Assembly: GCA_018609945.1 (NCBI GenBank) | Contig: JAHENO010000156.1 | Span: 1-10,688 of the forward strand | Length of the DNA stretch: 10,688 nt | DNA from: Haloarculaceae archaeon | Lineage (GTDB): Archaea > Halobacteriota > Halobacteria > Halobacteriales > Haloarculaceae | Reading direction: 5' to 3' | Shown: positions 1 to 5,878 of the stretch, one piece after another | Layout of the letters: each line of letters starts with the position of its first letter | How positions within the stretch are numbered: position 1 is the stretch's first letter | The notes under the pieces: model-generated | What the model saw: only the letters and a program-made list of their open reading frames with translations | Databases searched by the model: none | What the model was told of the DNA's origin: nothing | Translations under genes and position numbers: made by a program

Positions 1-663
1 CTCTACGAGGTCGATTCGGGTGCGATACGCGTCGACGGGACGGACGTCCGCGACGTGACCGTATCGAGCCTCCGGGACGCGGTCGGCTACGTCAGCCAGG
101 AGACGTTCCTCTTCTATGGCACCGTCCGCGAGAACATCGCCTACGGCACCTTCGGCGCCGACGACGACGCGGTCGTCGAGGCCGCGAAGGCCGCCGAGGC
201 CCACGAGTTCATCCAGAATCTCCCCGACGGCTACGACACGATGGTCGGCGAGCGCGGGGTGAAACTCTCGGGTGGCCAGCGCCAGCGGCTGGCCATCGCG
301 CGGGCCATCCTGCGCGACCCGGAGATCCTCGTGCTGGACGAGGCCACCTCGGACGTCGACACGGAGACCGAGATGCTCATCCAGCGCAGCCTCGACCGGC
401 TGACCGAGGACCGGACGACCCTCGTGATCGCCCACCGCCTCTCGACGGTCAAGGACGCCGACGGGATCGTCGTCCTGGAGGACGGCCGGGTGGCCGAGCG
501 GGGCACCCACGAGGAGTTGCTCGCGGCCGACGGGCTGTACGCCAATCTCTGGGCGGTCCAGGCCGGCGAGATCGACGACCTGCCGCGGGAGTTCGTCGAG
601 CGGGCGGCCCGCAGGCGCGCCCGGACGGACGCCGACGAAGCGCGAACCGACGCCGACGACTGA
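1..663 (+). CDS. ABC transporter ATP-binding domain, exporter type (3' part only)
   Basis: This is the C-terminal 220 residues of an ABC ATPase; the reading frame is open from base 1, so the Walker A loop and any membrane domain lie upstream of the window. Seen in order (fragment numbering): Q-loop VGYVSQETFLF (Gln about 33), signature LSGGQ (about 89-93), Walker B ILVLDE (about 109-114) with D-loop SDVD, and H-loop IAHRLS (His about 145). The wording of these motifs and the phrase TVRENIAYG are typical of MsbA/LmrA-like multidrug or lipid exporters, where the ATPase is fused to a six-helix membrane domain. The protein ends in an acidic and Arg-rich tail with a repeated RTDADEA-like unit, in keeping with a halophile. 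The GTG at 55 is internal, not a start. The substrate cannot be told from this fragment. Confidence 0.93.
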   Translation, partial: LYEVDSGAIRVDGTDVRDVTVSSLRDAVGYVSQETFLFYGTVRENIAYGTFGADDDAVVEAAKAAEAHEFIQNLPDGYDTMVGERGVKLSGGQRQRLAIARAILRDPEILVLDEATSDVDTETEMLIQRSLDRLTEDRTTLVIAHRLSTVKDADGIVVLEDGRVAERGTHEELLAADGLYANLWAVQAGEIDDLPREFVERAARRRARTDADEARTDADD

Positions 664-665
664 AA

Positions 666-676
666 ACGATTATACG
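666..676 (+). promoter_or_regulatory. TATA-like promoter for the membrane gene at 699
   Basis: An AT-rich element containing TTATA (670-674) is centred about 27 bases before the ATG at 699, the spacing expected for a leaderless haloarchaeal transcript. It sits directly after the ABC stop codon, so the downstream pair can be transcribed separately. Assignment is by position and composition only. Confidence 0.5.
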
Positions 677-698
677 GGCGGCTGACCAACCGCCGACA

Positions 699-1103
699 AT
701 GGCAGCCACGTATCTCCTGAGCACGGCGCTGATGGGCCTGCTCGTGCTCGGCGTCGCGTTCGTGGTGGCGCGGGGCCGCGCCTGGCACGAGTACACTCCC
801 CAGTTCGTCCGGAAAGAGGATGTGTCCGTGGGGGACGACCCCGCCATGCTGACGGTGATCTTTCTGCTGTTGATCGGCCTCACGCTCGGCGCGACGCTGT
901 TCGTCGTGGGCGGTGGGAACGTCGCCCTCTTCCTCGCGGTCGTCGCGGCGCTCGTCATCGGCTTCCTCGCGCTCGGCGTCTACACGACCGCACGGTCGAA
1001 CGGCCACCCCCACTCCCACGCCGTCGGCGAGGCGATCATCACCCTCGGGGCGGTCCTGCTTCTGGGCATCGTGGGCTGGTTGCTCACCACCGCCGGCGCT
1101 TGA
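699..1103 (+). CDS. Small four-helix membrane protein, unknown function
   Basis: I do not recognise a named family. The 134-residue product has four likely membrane segments (about 3-24, 50-70, 74-97 and 110-131). A polar loop sits between the first two (about 25-48) and a short loop between the last two carries His103, His105 and His107 as HPHSH. The ATG at 699 follows a TATA-like element at leaderless spacing. The stop at 1101-1103 is followed after four bases by the ATG of the next membrane protein, so the two are probably co-transcribed. They converge on the cytochrome oxidase operon. A role in oxidase assembly or metal handling is conceivable from the neighbours and the His cluster, but this is inference. 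It could equally belong with the ABC exporter upstream. Confidence 0.8.
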   Translation: MAATYLLSTALMGLLVLGVAFVVARGRAWHEYTPQFVRKEDVSVGDDPAMLTVIFLLLIGLTLGATLFVVGGGNVALFLAVVAALVIGFLALGVYTTARSNGHPHSHAVGEAIITLGAVLLLGIVGWLLTTAGA

Positions 1104-1107
1104 TGTG

Positions 1108-1782
1108 ATGAGCGTCCAGACGCGACTCGCGAGGGCGGGCGAACGCCAGGACGTCCAGTTGCTCGCGGTCGTCGTCGCCGTCGAACTCCTCGTGCTCGGG
1201 GCGTACCTCCTCGTGGCTGGCGACCAGGTCGTGCAGCTCAGGTACACCCTCTACCCGTTCGTCTGGATCAACGCCGGCGCCTGGGCGGCCCTGCACACGA
1301 CGGTCCCGTCTGCGTCCCGACGACACCGGGCCATCGCGGCGGCCATCGCCGGGGCGTATCTGCTGGTGTTGCTCTACCTGGCCGGACTCGTCGGCCCCGT
1401 CCCCGCCGGATACACCGACGGCTTGGTCGACCTCACCGTCGCCCTGGCCTCGCCCGGCTGGGAGCGGATCACCGTTGCGGGTGCCGGCTTCCAGGTGACC
1501 GTCGTCCCCTTCCGGGTGGTCGGCTACCTCGCACTGTCGTACCTGGTCTACGTGACCGTCCTCGACGCCGCGGGCGCGGTGCTGTCGGGCGCACTCGGCC
1601 TGTTCTCGTGTGTCAGCTGCGTCTTTCCGATCTTCGTCTCGCTGTCCTCGGGCGTCTTCGGGGGCTCCTCGGCCGTCGTCGGAACCATCATGACCTACTC
1701 GACGGACCTCTCGACGGTCGTCTTCCTGGTCGCGCTCGCCTTGCTGTACTACCGACCGACGGTCGGCTCGTGGGGAACGTAG
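1108..1782 (+). CDS. Six-helix membrane protein with intramembrane CxxC, unknown function
   Basis: The product has 224 residues and about six membrane segments (roughly 16-38, 46-64, 74-96, 133-152, 157-180 and 201-214). The most distinctive part is the C-terminal third, where FSCVSCVFPI places Cys168 and Cys171 inside a predicted helix, followed by a Gly/Ser-rich stretch (FGGSSAVVG) and a final helix ending YYRP. I do not know its function. A CxxC in a membrane helix could bind copper or heme, or cycle as a dithiol, but no known fold is evident. The ATG at 1108 is preferred; an in-frame GTG directly before it is possible, and the open frame runs further upstream only because it is a shadow of the preceding gene. 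It is closely coupled to that gene and converges with the oxidase operon. Confidence 0.8.
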   Translation: MSVQTRLARAGERQDVQLLAVVVAVELLVLGAYLLVAGDQVVQLRYTLYPFVWINAGAWAALHTTVPSASRRHRAIAAAIAGAYLLVLLYLAGLVGPVPAGYTDGLVDLTVALASPGWERITVAGAGFQVTVVPFRVVGYLALSYLVYVTVLDAAGAVLSGALGLFSCVSCVFPIFVSLSSGVFGGSSAVVGTIMTYSTDLSTVVFLVALALLYYRPTVGSWGT

Positions 1783-1789
1783 TCGACCG

Positions 1790-1868
1790 ATACTGCCGGC
1801 TATAACTTCGTGAAGATATTCCACCCCACGGGGGTCGAAATTTCTCACGGGCTTACAGCCGGCAGTAT
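1790..1868. repeat. 79-bp symmetrical palindrome between convergent genes
   Basis: Bases 1790-1801 (ATACTGCCGGCT) and 1857-1868 (AGCCGGCAGTAT) are perfect reverse complements. The symmetry continues inward with no gaps to a CCCC/GGGG pair at 1824-1827 and 1831-1834 around a three-base centre. By hand count, 29 of 38 arm positions are Watson-Crick and three more are G-T. It lies between the end of the membrane gene (1782) and the end of the subunit IV gene (1891), so in RNA from either strand it would form a long hairpin. It may be a bidirectional terminator, a processing or stability element, or one copy of a dispersed palindromic (MITE-like) repeat. No open reading frame of its own was seen. 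Confidence 0.75.
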
Positions 1869-1890
1869 GATACCAGAGAAGTAGCCGCCC

Positions 1891-2160
1891 TCAGAGGATC
1901 GAGTAGGCGGCGCCGGCCGTCAGCGCGAGGACGCCGACCAGTGCGCCCGCGATCAGGTAGGTGATCGACCGGGGTTCGTGGACGAGGTGCTGGAAGTAGC
2001 CCGCCACGAGCGTGGCCTTGATCGTCGACAGGACCATGATGACCCCGAGCGCGAACCAGTAGGCGCGGTCCAGGATGCCCGTGAACTCGAAGAGGGCCTG
2101 GGCGGTCGAGAAGGCCATCAGCGTGACGAATATGACCGTGTAGAGTCGTGTTGATGCCAT
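1891..2160 (-). CDS. Cytochrome c oxidase subunit IV-like membrane protein
   Basis: This 89-residue protein has three predicted membrane helices (about 5-25, 34-55 and 66-87). The middle stretch STIKATLVAGYFQHLVHEP matches the prokaryotic COX4 type, in which a Lys-containing helix is followed by a Tyr-Phe-x-His-Leu motif. These small subunits are thought to aid assembly or stability of the catalytic core and carry no redox centre. It is the last gene of the oxidase operon, 11 bases after the stop of coxA. Its ATG at 2160 is fixed by a strong Shine-Dalgarno (GAGGTGA) overlapping the coxA stop. Together with subunits II and I-III it makes a complete aa3-type gene set. Family call is firm in this context; subunit naming varies between genomes. 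Confidence 0.88.
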   Translation of the reverse strand: MASTRLYTVIFVTLMAFSTAQALFEFTGILDRAYWFALGVIMVLSTIKATLVAGYFQHLVHEPRSITYLIAGALVGVLALTAGAAYSIL

Positions 2161-2166
2161 ACGTGT

Positions 2167-2173
2167 TCACCTC
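2167..2173 (-). promoter_or_regulatory. Shine-Dalgarno for the subunit IV gene
   Basis: Read on the minus strand, GAGGTGA ends six bases before the ATG at 2160 and overlaps the coxA stop codon. It matches the anti-Shine-Dalgarno at the archaeal 16S rRNA 3' end over all seven bases. It supports translation of this internal operon gene by ribosome recruitment, unlike the leaderless genes around it. Confidence 0.75.
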
Positions 2174-4904
2174 ACAGGATGTAGAAGAGGGGGAACAGGA
2201 ACAGCCAGACGATGTCCACGAAGTGCCAGTACAGCCCGAAGTGCTCGATGGTGTCGGCCTCCTCCTCGCCGAGGTACGCGCCGTTGTAGGCGCGCACGAT
2301 CAGGTACAGCGTGATGAGCAGGCCGACCGCGACGTGGGCGCCGTGTAGCCCCGTCGTGATGTAGAACGACGAGGAGGCGATGTTGGTGGTGAACGTCCAC
2401 CCGTCGGCGAAGGCGCCCTCGTGAAGGTGGAAGAGGTGCTCCCACTCGACGGCCTTGTTGATGAGGAAGCCGACCCCGAGCAGGAACGTGGTGATTAGAT
2501 ACCCCAGCAGGCGCCGGCGGTTCTGCTGGCGCGCCGCGACCAGCGCGAGGACGACCGCGAAACTGCTCGCCAGCAGCAGATAGGTGTTGATCAGCCCGGG
2601 CAACACCACGTGTGCCTCCGGGATGAAGTCGTGGTGCCAGTCGGTCCAGCCGTGGCCGACGCGCATGAAGATGTACGAGCCGATGAAGGCGCCAAAGAGG
2701 ATGACGTCCGAGCCGAGGAACATCCACATGCCGAGTTTGACGTTCGAGACAGCCTCGAAGGGCCACTGTTCGGCGATCGCCGGCTCGGGGACGTTGAACT
2801 CCTCGAAGCCGAGCTGGGTCAGCGTGGCCGCGCCCATGAAGGCGCCGACCGTCGTGAGCCAGAAGTAGACGCTGGCACCGTCGATCGCCGCGCCCAGTCC
2901 GCCCTTGTCGATGGCGAGCAGGTAGGCGCCGCCGGCCGCGATGGCACCACCGAGGGCCATCACGACGGGGTGAATCCAGCCGAAGCCCTCGCGGCGGCCA
3001 CCCTCGATGCCGAAGTACGCGACCATGAATCCGGTCGCGAACACGAACGGCCAGATGAAGTACGCCTTGCTGATCCCCGAGAGCCCGAGGAACGTCACGA
3101 AGGCGCTCGCGCTGATCGCGAACGGCCAGATGCTCGCGTGGTCGGCGTGCTCGTCCTCGAGGGCCAGTTCCTCCGCGTAGTCGGTCGTGGGCGTCGTCGC
3201 GGCCGCGCCGGCGTGTGCGATTGCGCCGCCGTCGGGAGCCGTCTGCTCGGTCCCGGCGACCTCCTGTTCGACGACAGTCCCGCCGTCGGCCGCCTCGCTG
3301 CGCGTGAGGAAGCTGAGTTTGCCGCCCGCGTAGCTCGGAACCCCGGGGTAGTTCTCCAGGGGCGGCGGCGAGGGGACCGCCCACTCGCCCGCGGAGGCGT
3401 ACTCCCAGGGGTTGTCGGGTGCCTCCTCGCCCGAGTGCAAACTCTTGAACATATTGTATATCATCACCAGGAACGACGCGGCGAACAGGAACGCCCCGAC
3501 CGTCGCGAGGCGGTGCCACATCGTGAACTCGGCGGCGTAGTCGAACACGCGCCGGGGCGTCTCCCAGACGACGAACATCGGGAAGTACAGCAGGTTGAAC
3601 CCGACGAAGAACATCGCGAAGTGGACCTTCCCGAGGAACTCGTCGTACATCTTCCCGGTCATCTTCGGGTACCAGTAGTAGAGGCCGCCGATCAGTGCCG
3701 TCCCGCCGCCGAACATCACGTAGTGGAAGTGGGCGACCACCCAGTAGGTGCCCCGGAACTGGTAATCGAGCACCACCGCGCCCAGGAACACGCCGGTGAT
3801 CCCGCCGAGGATGAACAGCAAGAGAGCACCAAAGGAAAACAGGAAGGGCGTCTTGAAGCGGATCTTCCCCTTGGCGAGCGTGTAGATGAGCGCGAAGACC
3901 ATCAGGTCGAAGGGCAGCGAGATGCCGATGGTCGTCGCCATGAAGATGGTCTTGATCGGGAGGTTGATCGCCGTCAGGAACATGTGGTGCATCCAGACGA
4001 CGAAGCTCTGGATCGCCACGAGAGCCATCGCGATGACGAACCACTTGCGGCCGACGATCCGCTTCCCGGAGAAGGTCTGGAACACCTCGGCCATCACCCC
4101 GAGGGCGGGGAAGAAGACGATGTACACCTCCGGATGGCCGAAGAACCAGAACAGGTGCGCCCACAGGAGCGATCCGCCTTCAGCGGTGCTGAACCAGACC
4201 GACCCGAGCAGGTGATCGAAGCTCAGCAGGATGACCGCGGCCAGCAGTGCCGCGAAGGCAAAGAGCATCATCCACACCGTCAGCAGGATCGAGACGCTGA
4301 ACAGGGGCATGTCCCGCACCCGGAGTCCCTCGGCGCGCATCCTGTAAAAGGTGGTCAGGAAGTTCACCGACCCCATGGTGACCGCCGCCACGAACAGCAT
4401 CAGCGCGAAGATCGTCGCCAGCGACCCGACCTGGTTGACCTCGGGGATGAACGCCGGCACGTTCAGCGGCTGGTAGATGGTCCAGCCGCCGGCCAGCGAA
4501 CTCCCGAGGAAAAACGAGGTCAGAAAGAGCAGGCCCGAAAAGAGGTACACCCAGTAGCTCATCGCGTTCAGGCGGGGGAACGCGAGGTCGTCGGCGCCGA
4601 TCTGGAGGGGCACCAGGTAGTTGGCGAGGCCGAACGCGAACGGGGAGATGAACCAGAACACCATCAGCAGGCCGTGCGAGGTGACTGCCTGGTTGTAGCC
4701 CTGCCCGCCCAGCAGCGTTCCGCCGGGCGTCCACAGCTGTGCCCGGATCATCATCGCCAGGATGCCACCGGCCACCAGGAAGAACAGCGACGTAATGATG
4801 TAGAGGACGCCGATGTCCTTGTGGTTGGTCGTGACGAGCCAGCGCTTGACTGACGATTTCGGCGGGAGATGGTGCTCGTGGTCGTGGTCTGCGTGTTCTG
4901 TCAT
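2172..4904 (-). CDS. coxA: Cytochrome c oxidase subunit I-III fusion (CoxA-CoxC), A-family
   Basis: This 910-residue integral membrane protein is the catalytic core of an aa3-type heme-copper oxidase, reducing O2 to water and conserving energy as a proton gradient. Subunit I fills about 20-490. Heme a ligands are His77 and His394, the heme a3 ligand is His392, and CuB ligands are His257, His306 and His307. Tyr261 in HPEVY is the cross-linked tyrosine. D-channel residues Asp106, Asn95, Asn113 and Glu259 are present, which places it in the A1 group. Arg451-Arg452 match the heme-propionate arginines. After a polar linker (about 490-590), four helices precede a subunit III core (718-910: VKLGMWMFLGSDV, FYITTGLHGAHV). 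The frame is unbroken, so the fusion is real. Odd points: Met335 lies at the K-channel lysine position and Arg384-Gly385 at the Mg-ligand pair. The His-rich N-terminus and ATGA overlap with coxB fix the start at 4904. Confidence 0.97.
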   Translation of the reverse strand: MTEHADHDHEHHLPPKSSVKRWLVTTNHKDIGVLYIITSLFFLVAGGILAMMIRAQLWTPGGTLLGGQGYNQAVTSHGLLMVFWFISPFAFGLANYLVPLQIGADDLAFPRLNAMSYWVYLFSGLLFLTSFFLGSSLAGGWTIYQPLNVPAFIPEVNQVGSLATIFALMLFVAAVTMGSVNFLTTFYRMRAEGLRVRDMPLFSVSILLTVWMMLFAFAALLAAVILLSFDHLLGSVWFSTAEGGSLLWAHLFWFFGHPEVYIVFFPALGVMAEVFQTFSGKRIVGRKWFVIAMALVAIQSFVVWMHHMFLTAINLPIKTIFMATTIGISLPFDLMVFALIYTLAKGKIRFKTPFLFSFGALLLFILGGITGVFLGAVVLDYQFRGTYWVVAHFHYVMFGGGTALIGGLYYWYPKMTGKMYDEFLGKVHFAMFFVGFNLLYFPMFVVWETPRRVFDYAAEFTMWHRLATVGAFLFAASFLVMIYNMFKSLHSGEEAPDNPWEYASAGEWAVPSPPPLENYPGVPSYAGGKLSFLTRSEAADGGTVVEQEVAGTEQTAPDGGAIAHAGAAATTPTTDYAEELALEDEHADHASIWPFAISASAFVTFLGLSGISKAYFIWPFVFATGFMVAYFGIEGGRREGFGWIHPVVMALGGAIAAGGAYLLAIDKGGLGAAIDGASVYFWLTTVGAFMGAATLTQLGFEEFNVPEPAIAEQWPFEAVSNVKLGMWMFLGSDVILFGAFIGSYIFMRVGHGWTDWHHDFIPEAHVVLPGLINTYLLLASSFAVVLALVAARQQNRRRLLGYLITTFLLGVGFLINKAVEWEHLFHLHEGAFADGWTFTTNIASSSFYITTGLHGAHVAVGLLITLYLIVRAYNGAYLGEEEADTIEHFGLYWHFVDIVWLFLFPLFYIL

Positions 4905-5725
4905 GCTTCACCCTCCGTGGCCGCGGGGTCCGCGGCGTTCGTGTTTGCGTTTGCGTCCGTGTCCCCGGTCACGTCCGAGTTGACTGACGCACTGGTCGAT
5001 CCGTCCGTGGTGTTGGCGTACCATTCCTCGAATTCCTCCTGTTCCATGACGACGACATCACCGCGCATCGCGGAGTGGCCGGACCCACACAGTTCGTAAC
5101 AGACCGCCTCGTAGGTGCCGGTCTCGTCGGCGACGAACCACGCGGTCGTCGTCTGTCCCGGGATGGCGTCAGTTTTGACCCGGAACTCGCTTATGCCGTA
5201 GTTGTGCCAGACGTCCGCCGCCGTGACTTTCAATCGTATGGGCCGGTCCTCGGGGATGTACAGCGTCGGTTCCTCGGTGTGGCCGTTCGGGTAGGTGTAC
5301 TCCCAGTTGAACTGCTTGCCGACCACTTCAATCTCGAGGGGCTCTTCGCCTTCCGCCGCCACCTCGGGCGGCGTATCGTCGACGAACAGGAGCGCCGAGT
5401 ACGTCCAGACGATCAGCGAAAGGACGATGACGGCGCTGATACCGAACGAGACGAACAGTTTCTTGCCGCCGCCCGATCCGGTCGGCAGGTGACCGAGGAC
5501 CGGGCGCACGACCTTGTCCGATTCCGATTCGTCGTCACGTTCGCCGTCGTCGCGATACCGCCAGGCCTTCGTGAGCGTGTAACCGATCACGACGACGCCG
5601 ACCAGCGTCCCCAGGATCAGAAACACCAGGTAGACAGTGTTGAACACGTCCGCCGGTGTCCTGGAGAGTCCGCCCGTCTGTCCGAGCACGTAGGCGATCT
5701 CGGTGCTGATGCCACCGGGTCCCAT
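4901..5725 (-). CDS. coxB: Cytochrome c oxidase subunit II with CuA site
   Basis: Subunit II accepts electrons at the dinuclear CuA centre on the outer face and passes them to heme a. With numbering from the ATG at 5725 (274 residues), two membrane helices (about 25-50 and 90-114) anchor an external cupredoxin domain. The domain shows the aromatic patch KQFNWEYTYPNG and the complete CuA ligand set: His174, Cys209, Glu211, Cys213, His217 and Met220 (WHNYG and CYELCGSGHSAM). There is no CxxCH, so no fused cytochrome c; the donor is more likely a halocyanin-type copper protein (inference). A low-complexity Thr/Ser/Asn/Asp tail of about 35 residues follows. An in-frame ATG at 5761 would add 12 residues, but it lies within the likely TATA element, so 5725 is preferred. 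The stop overlaps the coxA start. Confidence 0.95.
   Translation of the reverse strand: MGPGGISTEIAYVLGQTGGLSRTPADVFNTVYLVFLILGTLVGVVVIGYTLTKAWRYRDDGERDDESESDKVVRPVLGHLPTGSGGGKKLFVSFGISAVIVLSLIVWTYSALLFVDDTPPEVAAEGEEPLEIEVVGKQFNWEYTYPNGHTEEPTLYIPEDRPIRLKVTAADVWHNYGISEFRVKTDAIPGQTTTAWFVADETGTYEAVCYELCGSGHSAMRGDVVVMEQEEFEEWYANTTDGSTSASVNSDVTGDTDANANTNAADPAATEGEA
4907..4915 (-). promoter_or_regulatory. Shine-Dalgarno for coxA inside the end of coxB
   Basis: On the minus strand, a GGAGGGTGA-like purine-rich stretch lies in the last codons of coxB just before the coxA ATG at 4904. With the ATGA overlap it suggests coupled translation of subunits II and I. Confidence 0.55.
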
Positions 5726-5750
5726 CTTCTCTGAATCTATAGACCACCTC

Positions 5751-5760
5751 GTCTTATGCA
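5751..5760 (-). promoter_or_regulatory. TATA-like promoter of the oxidase operon
   Basis: On the minus strand, TGCATAAGAC is centred about 30 bases before the ATG at 5725. This matches leaderless or very short-leader transcription of coxB-coxA-subunit IV and argues against the ATG at 5761, which falls inside it. Confidence 0.45.
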
Positions 5761-5788
5761 TTACGAAGGCTGCAGTCGAGGGAACGGG

Positions 5789-5811
5789 GTCACACCATCG
5801 CCTTGTGTGAC
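5789..5811. promoter_or_regulatory. 7-bp inverted repeat, possible operator in the divergent promoter region
   Basis: GTCACAC (5789-5795) and GTGTGAC (5805-5811) are perfect reverse complements with a nine-base spacer. The pair lies between the divergent coxB and creatininase-family genes, upstream of both TATA-like elements. Its size and two-half-site layout suit a dimeric regulator, but no binding protein can be named from the sequence and it could be chance. Confidence 0.35.
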
Positions 5812-5848
5812 TGAACGAACAGAACGGTGGTCGCGCGGGACCGCCACC

Positions 5849-5856
5849 GATTAAGC
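5849..5856 (+). promoter_or_regulatory. TATA-like promoter of the creatininase-family gene
   Basis: The element GATTAAG is centred about 26 bases before the ATG at 5879 in otherwise GC-rich sequence, as expected for a leaderless transcript. Confidence 0.5.
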
Positions 5857-5878
5857 GCCGGCCAGTCTACGCCCCGAC

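Noticed and set aside
913..1107. Upstream extension of the CxxC membrane protein
   Set aside because: This stretch is Ser/Arg/Pro-rich and overlaps the preceding membrane gene in another phase. Hydrophobic coding sequence begins after the ATG at 1108.
2167..4164. A long minus-strand frame overlapping coxA in another phase, suggesting a frameshifted second product
   Set aside because: The product is Arg/Pro/Gly-rich and low in complexity, typical of out-of-phase reading of GC-rich DNA. CoxA itself is intact in its own frame.
2610..4853. A 747-codon open frame on the plus strand opposite coxA
   Set aside because: It is a shadow of the high-GC coxA gene: Arg/Glu/His/Asp-rich, with no domain, hydrophobic pattern or promoter. 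The opposite strand is an unmistakable oxidase.
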